From positions 1 through 43,873 of the forward strand of contig UQMY01000020.1 in assembly GCA_900542325.1 (NCBI GenBank): a stretch of DNA of 43,873 nt, written 5' to 3'. The notes below the pieces were generated by a model that did no database searches, was not told where the DNA came from, and saw nothing but the letters and a program-made list of their open reading frames with translations. This DNA comes from an uncultured Collinsella sp. Its GTDB lineage: Bacteria; Actinomycetota; Coriobacteriia; Coriobacteriales; Coriobacteriaceae. This document shows positions 7,296 through 15,853 of this stretch, piece after piece. Within the stretch, counting starts at the first letter, position 1; every line of letters starts with the position of its first letter. The translations under genes and the position numbers were made by a program.

Positions 7296-8318
7296 ATGGC
7301 GCAGATGAGAATCAAGGACATTGCCGCCGAGGCGGGCGTGAGCCCGGCCACGGTTTCGCGCTACCTCAATAACCGCCCCGGGCAGATGACCGAGGAAACC
7401 CGTGCTCGCATCGCGGCGGTTATCGAGCGCACTGGCTATCGCCCACGTGCCGCCGCACGCAATCTACGCAGCTCACGCACCAACCTCATCGGCGTGATTC
7501 TGGCCGACATTGGCAACCCGTTCTCGAGCGCCATGCTCGAAGGGCTTTCCGCCAGCGCCGCCGCGCGCGGCAGCTCGCTCATGACGGCCATTAGCGGCAA
7601 CGACCCCGCCAAGGAGGCAGAGTCGCTCACCAGACTTATCGATGCCGGCGTGGACGGCCTGATCGTCAACACCTGTGGTGGCAACGACAAAGCGATCGCC
7701 GCGGCCGCGGGGCGCCTGCCTGTCGTTCTGCTCGACCGCGATGTTGCCAATGGCGGCATCGATCTGGTGACCTCTAACAACCGCGAGTTGGTCGCCGGCC
7801 TGGTAGACGCCTTGGTCGCCGCGGGCAGCGAGCACCTGTGCCTGCTCACCGAGGCAAGCGACGACAGCCCCGTGCGTCGCGAGCGCGCCGAGGCCTTTGC
7901 CGACGAGCTCTCGCGTCGCGGCCTGACCGGCGAGGTCGTCACCCTGGCCGACGGTGGCGCCGCGGGTGTCGGCCGCCTGGACGAGGCCATCCGCGACTAT
8001 GCGGGCAAAAAGCTCGGCCTTATCGCCGTCAACGGCCTGGTCTTTCTGCGTCTGACCGAGGCGTTGGCGCAGCTGGGCCCCTCGCTGCCGGCGGGTCTCA
8101 AGATTGCGACGTTTGACGATTACCCCTGGAATCATGTGCTCTTTGGCGGCGTGACCACGGCCGCGCAGGACACCCTCACCATCGCCGAGCGCGTGGTCGA
8201 GCGTCTGTCTGAGCGCATCGATGTGGTCACCACCACGGTGGGCGATGCCGCAAAGCTCGCCCCCAAGCGCATCGAGATTCCCGGTCACATCGAACACCGC
8301 GCTTCGACCTCGCGCTAA
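7296..8318 (+). CDS. LacI-family transcriptional regulator
   Basis: A 340-residue LacI/GalR-type repressor. The N-terminal helix-turn-helix and hinge are clear (IKDIAAEAGVSPATVSRYLN, then ARNLRSSRTNLIGVI), followed by a periplasmic-binding-protein-like sensor domain (ADIGNPFSS, VDGLIVNTCGGN, FDDYPWNHVLFGGVTT). Overall style is near the KdgR-type branch (sugar acid regulators), but the effector cannot be assigned. The ATG at 7296 starts the family at its usual place; an earlier ATG at 7248 would add 16 unrelated residues. No sugar operon lies directly next to it; glnA follows after 141 bp. Confidence 0.88.
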   Translation: MAQMRIKDIAAEAGVSPATVSRYLNNRPGQMTEETRARIAAVIERTGYRPRAAARNLRSSRTNLIGVILADIGNPFSSAMLEGLSASAAARGSSLMTAISGNDPAKEAESLTRLIDAGVDGLIVNTCGGNDKAIAAAAGRLPVVLLDRDVANGGIDLVTSNNRELVAGLVDALVAAGSEHLCLLTEASDDSPVRRERAEAFADELSRRGLTGEVVTLADGGAAGVGRLDEAIRDYAGKKLGLIAVNGLVFLRLTEALAQLGPSLPAGLKIATFDDYPWNHVLFGGVTTAAQDTLTIAERVVERLSERIDVVTTTVGDAAKLAPKRIEIPGHIEHRASTSR

Positions 8319-8378
8319 CCATTCGTTCGTGCTTGGCACCCGCCTGTTCGCGCACGTTTTTTGAGCGCTTGATACGCT

Positions 8379-8412
8379 TTAACCCTGCGGAAACATTTTT
8401 CTGCGATAGTAT
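8379..8412 (+). promoter_or_regulatory. glnA promoter with a GlnR-type box
   Basis: TTAAC-N6-GAAAC (8379-8394) matches the actinobacterial GlnR consensus gTnAC-n6-GaAAC except for the first base. It lies just upstream of the -10 TAGTAT (8407-8412), overlapping the -35 position. A GlnR-like gene lies two genes downstream of this promoter, so activation or autoregulation by it is plausible. A weak hairpin with a T-run (about 8329-8363) may end the preceding LacI transcript. Confidence 0.55.
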
Positions 8413-8459
8413 CTGCGGTATAGACCAGTCGAAACCCGCCCGAAAGAAAGGGGAGCGAC

Positions 8460-9797
8460 ATGAACCAGCAGAACATCGATTACGTACTCCGCTCCGTAGA
8501 GCAGCGTGACATCCGCTTTGTGCGTCTGTGGTTTGTCGACATTCTCGGCCGCCTCAAAAACTTTGCCATTAGCCCCGAGGACCTCGAGGTCGCATTTGAG
8601 GAGGGCATTGGCTTTGACGGCTCGGCCATCGAGGGTTTTGCCACGCCCGAGGAAGCCGATATGCTGGCGTTTCCCGATGCTTCGACCTTCCAGATTTTGC
8701 CGTGGCGTCCGAGCCACAACGGCGTCGCCCGTGTGTTCTGCGACGTGTGCACTCCCGATCGCAAGCCCTTCGCCGGCGATCCGCGCGATGCGTTGCGTCG
8801 CATGTTCCGCAAGGCAGAGAAAGCCGGCTATCTGCTCAACGTGGGCGCCGAGCTGGAGTATTACTACTTCCCCGACGAGCACACGCCCGAGCCTCTCGAC
8901 AACGTGGGCTACTTCGATCTTTCGGTGAGCGATGCCGCTCGCGATCTGCGCCGCAACACGGTCCTTACGCTCGAGAAGATGTCCGTGCCCGTGGAGTACA
9001 CCTTCCATGCCGCCGGTCGCTCGCAGCACGGCATGAGCCTGCGCCACGCCGAGGCCCTGAGCATGTCCGACGCCATCACCACGGCCAAGCTCATCATTAA
9101 GCAGCAGGCCTACGAGAGCGGTTGCCATGCCTCCTTTATGCCCAAGCCGTTGGCGGGCGAGGACGGCAGCGCCATGTTTTTGCATCAGTCGCTGTTCGAC
9201 CACGACGGCAACAACGTCTTTTGGGGCGAGGACGACGAGAAGTACCACCTCTCCGATATTGCCAAGCATTACATGGCCGGCATCCTGGCGCACGCGCGCG
9301 AGATCAGCGCCATCACCAACCCCACCGTCAACTCGTACAAGCGCATCACCACGGGCGGCGACTCCGTGCCGCAGTACGCCACGTGGGGCTTGCGCAACCG
9401 CGCAAGCATGGTTCGCATCCCGGTCTACAAGCCCGGCAAGCAGCTGTCCACGCGCATCGAGCTTCGTAGCCCCGATCCCATGGCCAACCCGTATCTGGTC
9501 AACGCCGTCACGCTGGCGGCTGGTCTCGACGGCATTGAGCGCAAGCTGGAGCTCCCGCCCGAGGCCACGGCCGAGACGCTCAAGCTCAACGACCGCCAGA
9601 TGCTCGAGGCCGGTTATACGCCGCTGCCGCGCTCGCTTAAAGAGGCACTCGACGTCTTTGAGGACTCGCAGTTTATGAAGGATGCCCTCGGCGAGCACAT
9701 CCATAGCTTCTTCCTCAAAAAGAAGCGCGACGAGTGGCATAAGTTCGAATCCACGATCACCGAATGGGAGATCAAGCACTACCTGGCGAACTCCTAA
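8460..9797 (+). CDS. glnA: Glutamine synthetase, type I
   Basis: A 445-residue type I glutamine synthetase, making glutamine from glutamate, ammonia and ATP. The N-terminal beta-grasp segment includes VRLWFVDILGRLKNF. The catalytic domain carries the metal-binding GAELEYYYF, the ATP-binding GEDGSAMFLHQSLF, and the glutamate-site NPTVNSYKRI with the following arginine motifs. The length of about 445 fits the GSI-alpha form, typically under feedback rather than adenylylation control. The start ATG follows AAAGGGGAGCG. It is followed after 50 bp by a GlnR-like regulator on the same strand, so the two are probably co-transcribed. A GlnR-like box lies in its promoter. Confidence 0.96.
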   Translation: MNQQNIDYVLRSVEQRDIRFVRLWFVDILGRLKNFAISPEDLEVAFEEGIGFDGSAIEGFATPEEADMLAFPDASTFQILPWRPSHNGVARVFCDVCTPDRKPFAGDPRDALRRMFRKAEKAGYLLNVGAELEYYYFPDEHTPEPLDNVGYFDLSVSDAARDLRRNTVLTLEKMSVPVEYTFHAAGRSQHGMSLRHAEALSMSDAITTAKLIIKQQAYESGCHASFMPKPLAGEDGSAMFLHQSLFDHDGNNVFWGEDDEKYHLSDIAKHYMAGILAHAREISAITNPTVNSYKRITTGGDSVPQYATWGLRNRASMVRIPVYKPGKQLSTRIELRSPDPMANPYLVNAVTLAAGLDGIERKLELPPEATAETLKLNDRQMLEAGYTPLPRSLKEALDVFEDSQFMKDALGEHIHSFFLKKKRDEWHKFESTITEWEIKHYLANS

Positions 9798-9847
9798 TCG
9801 CGCTGGCTTGTCCCAGTACGATTGAGCTCATTTTTATGGAGGCCGAT

Positions 9848-10510
9848 ATGTCCGAAAAGAGTGCCCTGTTCATGGCGCGCACGACGCGCTTCCACGAGTT
9901 TGCCCGCAGCTTGACGACCACCCTGGGTGTCGAGGTGAGCCTGGCCACCCCCGATTCGCCGACTGCGGCGCACGACTTTGACCTGCTGATCCTCGATTCT
10001 GATGGCATCCGCAGCGACCGCATCGATCAGATTGCCAAGTGGCTTGACGACCGCGGTGGCGTTCCCATGTTGGTGATCGTCGACGACGAGGCGCTCGGCA
10101 CCCTGCGCCTGCCCAATCACGCGCATGCCGACTTTGTATGCCCCACGGCGACGCCCAACGAGCTCAAGGCTCGTGCGCAGCGCCTGATGGGCGAGGAGGA
10201 GACCGTCACCGCCGACGATGTACTCAACATCGACAACCTCGAGATCAACCTGGCTACCTACCAGGTGACGCTCGATAACGAGCCCATCGACCTGACGCTG
10301 ATGGAGTACTCGCTGCTGAGCTTTTTGGCCACGCACCCCAACCGCGCCTACAGCCGCGAGGTGCTGCTGCACCGCGTGTGGGGCTTTGAGTACTGCGGCG
10401 GTACGCGTACTGTCGACGTGCATATCCGACGCATCCGCTCCAAGGTGGGCCCGCAGATCGCGGCACACATCACCACCGTCCGCGGCGTGGGCTATCTGTT
10501 TAAGGACTAG
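9848..10510 (+). CDS. GlnR-like atypical OmpR-family response regulator
   Basis: A 220-residue regulator with a degenerate receiver domain (residues 1 to about 115) and an OmpR/PhoB winged helix (about 120-220). The N-terminal acidic pair expected in a phosphorylated receiver is missing (it begins MSEKSALFMARTTRF), although DLLILDSDG is retained. The DNA-binding half (LTLMEYSLLSFLATHPNR, VWGFEYCGGTRTVDVHIRR, TVRGVGYLF) closely resembles actinobacterial GlnR, the orphan nitrogen regulator. There is no adjacent sensor kinase. The ATG at 9848 is chosen because GGAGG lies 6 nt before it; an ATG at 9836 lacks a site. Position directly after glnA supports a nitrogen role. Confidence 0.8.
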   Translation: MSEKSALFMARTTRFHEFARSLTTTLGVEVSLATPDSPTAAHDFDLLILDSDGIRSDRIDQIAKWLDDRGGVPMLVIVDDEALGTLRLPNHAHADFVCPTATPNELKARAQRLMGEEETVTADDVLNIDNLEINLATYQVTLDNEPIDLTLMEYSLLSFLATHPNRAYSREVLLHRVWGFEYCGGTRTVDVHIRRIRSKVGPQIAAHITTVRGVGYLFKD

Positions 10511-10514
10511 ATTT

Positions 10515-10547
10515 CCACCACAAAGGGGACAGGCGCCTTTGTGGTGG
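10515..10547. repeat. 33-bp palindromic repeat, family R1
   Basis: CCACCACAAAGG and CCTTTGTGGTGG enclose GGACAGGCG. It lies 4 bp after the stop of the GlnR-like gene. Other full copies are at 20677, 26971, 28542 and 38720. It may act as a terminator or 3'-end stabiliser. Confidence 0.9.
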
Positions 10548-10665
10548 CTTTGCCACAGGTGGGGGTCCCTTTCGGGTCTGCAACAGAACTTAAACCTTCC
10601 TAAAAGATTTCGTTCTCATACACGTTCGCCCACATATTGGGGTACAACTCAACGTGAACAATGAT

Positions 10666-10689
10666 GGCCCGCCACATGTTTGGCGGGCC
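10666..10689 (+). promoter_or_regulatory. Leader hairpin just before the HtrA gene
   Basis: GGCCCGCCA pairs perfectly with TGGCGGGCC around CATGTT, followed by TTTGGTTATTT, and ends only 28 bp before the HtrA start codon. It looks like an intrinsic terminator placed in a 5' leader. It could be an attenuator, or a terminator for upstream transcription with the HtrA promoter overlapping it. Confidence 0.4.
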
Positions 10690-10717
10690 TTTGGTTATTT
10701 GACGAAAGGATTGCAGC

Positions 10718-12181
10718 ATGAACGAGAACGATCCCCAGCGTCCCCAGGATGCGGGCAACGCCGGCGAGACTCAGCAGCAGCCGCGCGTACAGGTGGAGTC
10801 GACGCCTGCCGACGGCAACAACATTCCCTACGTGCAGGCCTACGACACGCAGACCGGCAAGCCGCTGGGCGGCCAGCAGGTTGTAAACAAGCACACGGTG
10901 GTCAAGACCAAGACCAAAAAGCTGCCGATCTTTATTACGGCGCTTGCCGGTTGTGCCTGCGGAGCCTTGCTGGTCATCGCACTCATTATGAGTGGCACGC
11001 TCGATATTGGTGGCGGTAAGAATGCCGTGACGGCGGGTGCTTCGGGTTCATCGACGCAAAAGATCACCATCGACTCCGAGGACACCACGCTGGCCGAGGC
11101 CGTCTCTGCTAAGGCCCTGCCCTCCGTCGTTTCCATCGCCGCCACTTCGAGCGGTAGCCAGAATGGCTCGCTTTCGCAGTCTGCCGACGAGTCGGATAGC
11201 TCGGGCAGCGTCGGTTCGGGCGTGGTGCTCGATACCGAGGGCCACATCCTCACCAACAACCACGTGGTCGATGGTTACGACCAGTACGTGGTGACCATGG
11301 ACGACGGCACCACCTATGAGGCCGAGTTCGTGGGCAACGATGCCTCGAGCGACCTCGCCGTCATCAAGCTCAAGGATGCCGATGCCTCCAAGCTCACCCC
11401 GATCGAGATCGGCGACTCCTCCAAGCTCAACGTGGGCGAGTGGGTCATGGCGATCGGTTCGCCGTTTGGCAACGAGCAGTCTGTCTCCACGGGTATCGTG
11501 TCAGCGCTGTATCGCTCCACGGCCATGAGCTCTACCAGCGGCAATACCATCTATGCCAACATGATTCAGACCGACGCCGCTATCAACCCGGGCAACTCCG
11601 GCGGCGCGCTCGTCAACGACAATGGTGAGCTTGTGGGTATCAACTCGCTCATCGAGAGCTATTCGGGCTCCAGCTCGGGCGTGGGCTTTGCCATTCCGGT
11701 CAACTATGCCAAGAACATTGCCGACCAGATCATCGACGGCAAGACGCCGGTGCATCCGTACATGGGCGCTACGCTTTCGAGCGTCAACGCGCTCAACGCC
11801 CGCACCAACAAGCTGAGCACCGATAGCGGCGCGTATGTGGCGAGCGTCGTTGAGGATGGTCCTGCTGCCAAGGCCGGCATTCAGGAGGGCGATGTCATCA
11901 CCAAGCTGGGCGACGATGAGATCACGAGCGCCGATGGCCTGATCATCGCACTGCGCAGCCACGAGGTGGGCGAGAAGGTCGAGATCACGCTCATGCGCGG
12001 CAAGGACGAGAAGAAGGTCACCGTCGAGCTTGGCTCCGACGAGGAGCTGCAGAACCAGCAGCAGGACGACAGCGCGACTGACACCGGCAACGGCGGTATT
12101 ACCGACGAGCAGCTGCGCCAGTATCTGGAGGAGCTGCTAGGCCAGCAGGACCAGGGCCAGGGCTACGGTCAGGGTTACTAA
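10718..12181 (+). CDS. Membrane-anchored HtrA/DegP-type serine protease
   Basis: A 487-residue S1C protease. A hydrophilic cytoplasmic N-terminus (about residues 1-67) precedes one transmembrane helix (about 69-91). A Ser-rich linker leads to the trypsin-like domain outside the cell, with catalytic His182 (TNNHVVDG), Asp212 (SSDLAVIKL) and Ser294 (NPGNSGGAL). A PDZ domain (about 370-460) is followed by a Gln/Gly-rich tail. Such proteins degrade or refold damaged secreted proteins and are envelope-stress linked. The start ATG follows GAAAGGATTGCAGC. The gene is monocistronic, with a leader hairpin and a strong 3' terminator. The sequence does not distinguish DegP, HtrA or DegQ naming. Confidence 0.93.
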   Translation: MNENDPQRPQDAGNAGETQQQPRVQVESTPADGNNIPYVQAYDTQTGKPLGGQQVVNKHTVVKTKTKKLPIFITALAGCACGALLVIALIMSGTLDIGGGKNAVTAGASGSSTQKITIDSEDTTLAEAVSAKALPSVVSIAATSSGSQNGSLSQSADESDSSGSVGSGVVLDTEGHILTNNHVVDGYDQYVVTMDDGTTYEAEFVGNDASSDLAVIKLKDADASKLTPIEIGDSSKLNVGEWVMAIGSPFGNEQSVSTGIVSALYRSTAMSSTSGNTIYANMIQTDAAINPGNSGGALVNDNGELVGINSLIESYSGSSSGVGFAIPVNYAKNIADQIIDGKTPVHPYMGATLSSVNALNARTNKLSTDSGAYVASVVEDGPAAKAGIQEGDVITKLGDDEITSADGLIIALRSHEVGEKVEITLMRGKDEKKVTVELGSDEELQNQQQDDSATDTGNGGITDEQLRQYLEELLGQQDQGQGYGQGY

Positions 12182-12208
12182 CGAGCCACTCCACACATAT
12201 CGAAGCCA

Positions 12209-12252
12209 GAGGGGGGGCTGTCCCGCCAACGCGGGGCAGCCCCCCCTCTTTT
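12209..12252 (+). terminator. Terminator after the HtrA gene
   Basis: A G7 run with GGGCTGTCCCG pairs with CGGGGCAGCC and a C-run around CCAACG, then CTCTTTT. It starts 28 bp after the stop. Confidence 0.8.
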
Positions 12253-12323
12253 CGCGATGATCCCTTGGGGGCGGAGGAAAACGGATCACTTGTGGCTGGC
12301 AAGAGGCTTGGTTCGGAATGGCC

Positions 12324-12526
12324 TGGACAGTTAGTTCAGATACGTATAAATCTGGGGCAGCTTGGGATGCGTTTTGAGCAATTTTTGATTGGGATGGGGC
12401 TTGAATGGGTGTTTGGGAGGGAGAACGGGACGTTTACATGGTCTCAGGGAGCCCAAATTAGTTGAAACAGGGGTGTTCGTGCCTGATCAAGCTTTAGGAT
12501 TTATACGTATCTGAACTAACTGTCCA
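12324..12526. repeat. 203-bp element with perfect 29-bp terminal inverted repeats
   Basis: The arm at 12324-12352 (contains TTAGTTCAGATACGTATAAA) is exactly complementary to 12498-12526. The G-rich interior encodes nothing convincing. It occupies most of the 453-bp gap between the HtrA terminator and ligA. No clear target-site duplication is visible. It could be a MITE-like element or a structured leader; the rest of the gap, 12527-12634, probably holds the ligA promoter. Confidence 0.8.
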
Positions 12527-12634
12527 CCCCAGTCTGGCGGCTGCCGATTCGGTGCGGTTCGAGACCGCTATTCGGCCTCATTGCGACCGGTGGTACTCTA
12601 GTATCCGTTTGAAATCGAGCGAAGGAGTGCCGCT

Positions 12635-14863
12635 ATGGAGCAATCGAGCCTGTTTGGTGACGGCGTGGACATCGATACCGAAACGCCCACGACCGCGGAA
12701 GCCACCGCACCGACCGATGTCCGTGCCAAGGCGGCAACACGCGCGGCCGAGCTGCGCCACGAGCTCGACTACCATGCCTATCGCTACTACATGCTCGATG
12801 CGCCCGAGATCACGGACGCCGCCTTTGACAAAATGCTCGTTGAGCTGCAGGAGATCGAGGTGGCCTATCCTGACCTGGTGACGCCCGACAGCTATACCCA
12901 GCGCGTGGGCGGCTACGTGAGCGAGCAGTTTACGCCGGTAACGCACATGGCGCGCATGTATTCCATGGACGATGCCATGGATCTGGACGAGCTCGACGCA
13001 TGGCTCCAACGCACCGAGGATGCGCTCGGTGCCGGCAGCGTCACCTATACTTGCGAGCTTAAGATCGACGGTCTGGGCGTGGCGCTTACCTATCAAAACG
13101 GCACCTTTGTGCGCGCGGCCACACGTGGCGATGGCACCACGGGCGAGGACGTATCGCTCAACGTCCGTACCATCAAGGATGTGCCCATGCACCTGTCCGA
13201 GCCGGCGCTCGCCCACATGGGCGCCGACCGCGAGCGCACCATTGAGGTACGCGGCGAGGTCTATATGCCCAAAGGCAGCTTTGTACGTCTGAATGAAGAG
13301 GCCGATGCCGAGGGCCGCGACCCCTTCGCCAACCCGCGCAACGCCGCTGCAGGATCCTTGCGCCAAAAAGACCCCAAGGTCACGGCGCGTCGCGACTTGG
13401 CCACCTTTATCTATGCCATTGCCGATACCGACCCGTTGCACGTCCACAGCCAGCGCGAATTTCTCGACTGGCTGCGCAACGCCGGCTTTAGCGTCAACCC
13501 CAACGTGGCTCGTTGCGCCGCGCCGGCCGAGGTCCACGAGTTCTGTGCCCAGGCGCTCGAGCACCGCGGCGACCTGGACTACGACATCGACGGCGTGGTC
13601 GTAAAGGTTGACAGCTTCCAGCAGCAGCTCGACCTAGGTTTTACCGCCCGCGCACCGCGCTGGGCCATCGCCTTTAAGTTCCCGCCCGAGGAAAAGCAGA
13701 CCGTCCTGCGCGAGATTCGCATCCAGGTGGGCCGCACCGGCGTGCTCACGCCGGTCGCCGAGTTCGACCCGGTGACGGTTGCCGGCTCCACCATCGCGCG
13801 CGCCACGCTGCACAACATCGACGAGATTCGCCGCAAAAACGTGCGCGAGGGCGACACCATCATCGTGCACAAGGCGGGTGACGTGATCCCCGAGGTCGTG
13901 GGGCCGGTGCTCGACAAACGCCCGGCCGATTCGGTCGACTGGCACATGCCAGAGGTCTGTCCCGTGTGCGGCAGCCCCGTGGTCCACGAGGATGGCGAGG
14001 TGGCATATCGCTGCGTGTCCATCGACTGCCCGGCGCAGCTCAAGGAGCGCCTGCTCCACTGGGTGAGCCGCGGCTGCATGGACGTGGACGGCCTGGGCGA
14101 CGAGATCGTCGACAAGATGATCGCTGCTGGCCTGATCCACGATGTCGCCGACTTCTACCAGCTCACGGTCGACGACATCGCCGGCCTAGACACGGGTCGC
14201 GTGTATGCCAGCTCCAACAGCAAAAAGGGCGTCAAGAAGGGCGACCCCATCCCGGTGGGCCTCAAGACGGCCGAGAAAATCATCGCCGAGCTCAACAAGT
14301 CCAAGAGCCAGCCGCTCGGTCGCGTACTGTTTGCCTTGGGTATCCGCCACGTGGGCAAGAGTGTGGGCGAGGTCATCGCCGAGCGATTTCTGTCGATTGA
14401 CAAGCTCATCTTGGCAAGCGAAGAGGACATCGCCGAGTGCGAGGGCATCGGTCCCAAGATTGCGGCAAGCGTCAAGCAGTTCCTGGCCGTGCCCGAGAAC
14501 CTTGCCGTGCTGGAGCGCCTGCGCCAGGCGGGCCTGTCGCTCGAGGTCGACTTGGGCGCCGCGCACGCGCAGGCCGCAGCCGACGCTGGCGTGGCGGGTG
14601 AGCTTGCTGACGCACAGCCGCTTGCGGGTCTGACCTTCGTGCTCACCGGCACGCTCGTCAACCGCACCCGCGACGAGGCGGGCGCGGCGCTCAAGGTACT
14701 CGGCGCCAAGGTTTCGGGCAGCGTGTCAAAGAAGACGAGCTATCTGGTCGCCGGCCCCAAAGCGGGCTCCAAGCTCACCAAAGCCGAGCAGCTGGGCGTG
14801 CCTGTATTGGATGAGGACGCACTCGAGCAGATTCTTGCGACTGGTGAGGTGCCCCAGGCTTAA
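12635..14863 (+). CDS. ligA: NAD-dependent DNA ligase LigA
   Basis: A 742-residue bacterial DNA ligase that seals nicks using NAD+. In order it shows: domain Ia with YHAYRYYMLDAPEITDAAFD; the adenylation domain with the AMP-accepting Lys143 in CELKIDG; the OB fold; a four-cysteine zinc finger (CPVCGSP ... CVSIDCPAQ); helix-hairpin-helix repeats (GIRHVGKSVGEVIAERF, IAECEGIGPKIAASV); and a C-terminal BRCT domain (AGLTFVLTGTL ... KKTSYLVAGPKAGSKLTKA). It is slightly longer than average because of an N-terminal extension of about 35 residues and a Gly/Lys-rich insertion near residue 530. The start ATG follows GAAGGAG. A perfect terminator follows. Confidence 0.97.
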   Translation: MEQSSLFGDGVDIDTETPTTAEATAPTDVRAKAATRAAELRHELDYHAYRYYMLDAPEITDAAFDKMLVELQEIEVAYPDLVTPDSYTQRVGGYVSEQFTPVTHMARMYSMDDAMDLDELDAWLQRTEDALGAGSVTYTCELKIDGLGVALTYQNGTFVRAATRGDGTTGEDVSLNVRTIKDVPMHLSEPALAHMGADRERTIEVRGEVYMPKGSFVRLNEEADAEGRDPFANPRNAAAGSLRQKDPKVTARRDLATFIYAIADTDPLHVHSQREFLDWLRNAGFSVNPNVARCAAPAEVHEFCAQALEHRGDLDYDIDGVVVKVDSFQQQLDLGFTARAPRWAIAFKFPPEEKQTVLREIRIQVGRTGVLTPVAEFDPVTVAGSTIARATLHNIDEIRRKNVREGDTIIVHKAGDVIPEVVGPVLDKRPADSVDWHMPEVCPVCGSPVVHEDGEVAYRCVSIDCPAQLKERLLHWVSRGCMDVDGLGDEIVDKMIAAGLIHDVADFYQLTVDDIAGLDTGRVYASSNSKKGVKKGDPIPVGLKTAEKIIAELNKSKSQPLGRVLFALGIRHVGKSVGEVIAERFLSIDKLILASEEDIAECEGIGPKIAASVKQFLAVPENLAVLERLRQAGLSLEVDLGAAHAQAAADAGVAGELADAQPLAGLTFVLTGTLVNRTRDEAGAALKVLGAKVSGSVSKKTSYLVAGPKAGSKLTKAEQLGVPVLDEDALEQILATGEVPQA

Positions 14864-14897
14864 GGCGCCGATAGCCAAATTAATCAAATTGAAGAGC

Positions 14898-14933
14898 CTC
14901 CCGGATGGTCCGATGCTATCCGGGAGGTTTTTA
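14898..14933. terminator. Terminator between ligA and the convergent MerR gene
   Basis: CCTCCCGGAT and ATCCGGGAGG form a perfect 10-bp stem followed by TTTTTATT. It serves ligA and overlaps the end of the MerR gene on the other strand. Confidence 0.9.
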
Positions 14934-15779
14934 TTCGGCCGCAGTAACGGGCACCGTGATCTGCGTCACGTAGGTTGCTGGGTCGTCGCTGATAATGTCA
15001 TCGATCAAGGCGATCTCGCGCGAGGAGCCGGCGGGTACTATGCCGTGCTCGTGCATATAGCCGAGCAACCGCTCGTAGCGTGGGGCTGCTTGCCCGTGCG
15101 TGCCGCGGAAGCTTATGGTCAGGCAGTGCGCGGCAGGTCGCGTCTCAACGTCACCCAAGTAATCATCGGTGTCATCGAGCAGCAGAAAGACCTCGTCGTA
15201 GCCATCAAAATCACCGGCGGCGAGGCGCTCGGCGCCAATCCCGACGCCCAAGTTGCCCAGAAAGACAAAGGTCTCGTGCTGCCCCTTCTGCAGTTGACGA
15301 ATCTGCCACTCCAGCGCATAGGCGTCGGTGGGGTTGACGCGTTCGCGCAGCACGGCGCAGCGAAGCTCGGGTGCATCGATTGCGCAAATGGTATCGAGCT
15401 CGGTGTTCAAGGCATCGTGAAGCAGGGCAAGCCGGTTGTCAATCTTGCGCGACACGCGCTCTAGTTCGCGGCGCTTGCGTTCGATGAGCTCCTGCTGCTG
15501 AGCCAGCTGCCGCTGCATAAGGTTCACATCGCGCGTGGTCACAAACTCACGGATTTGTGCGAGCGGCAAGTCGAGAACGCGCAGGTGGCTGATGGTGTTA
15601 AGGGTGGAGAGCTGCCGTGATCCGTAGTAGCGGTACCCGCTCGCCGGATCGATGTGCGCCGGGTCCAGCAAGCCCATCTGCTCGTAATGGCGCAGCGTGC
15701 CCACGCTCAGGTTAAACATGCGCGCCACTTCGCCAATGCGGAGCAGGCCCTCGGTATGTTCAGTTGGCGTGTCGGTCAT
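14931..15779 (-). CDS. MerR-family regulator with GyrI-like effector domain
   Basis: A 282-residue MerR-type activator. Residues about 12-80 form the winged helix (LRIGEVARMFNLSVGTLRHYEQMGLL, then SGYRYYGSRQL), followed by a coiled coil (about 90-125) and a C-terminal GyrI/BmrR-like ligand domain (about 130-280, with the YDEVFLLLDD region). This arrangement is typical of multidrug-binding regulators. The ATG follows AAGGAGCGGTCCC. It lies 74 bp downstream of the MATE exporter gene on the same strand, so the two probably share the MerR-type promoter at 17243-17273 and the protein would activate its own operon when it binds a drug. Confidence 0.9.
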   Translation of the reverse strand: MTDTPTEHTEGLLRIGEVARMFNLSVGTLRHYEQMGLLDPAHIDPASGYRYYGSRQLSTLNTISHLRVLDLPLAQIREFVTTRDVNLMQRQLAQQQELIERKRRELERVSRKIDNRLALLHDALNTELDTICAIDAPELRCAVLRERVNPTDAYALEWQIRQLQKGQHETFVFLGNLGVGIGAERLAAGDFDGYDEVFLLLDDTDDYLGDVETRPAAHCLTISFRGTHGQAAPRYERLLGYMHEHGIVPAGSSREIALIDDIISDDPATYVTQITVPVTAAE

Positions 15780-15853
15780 GGGACCGCTCCTTTCGGTGGG
15801 CGGGGGAACGCTGGGGCCATGCAGCGCGGCCGTCGTATGACACGAACGAGCCG

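Noticed and set aside
12265..12465. A 66-codon frame running into the ligA-upstream element
   Set aside because: It crosses the element's inverted repeat, lacks a ribosome site and resembles nothing.
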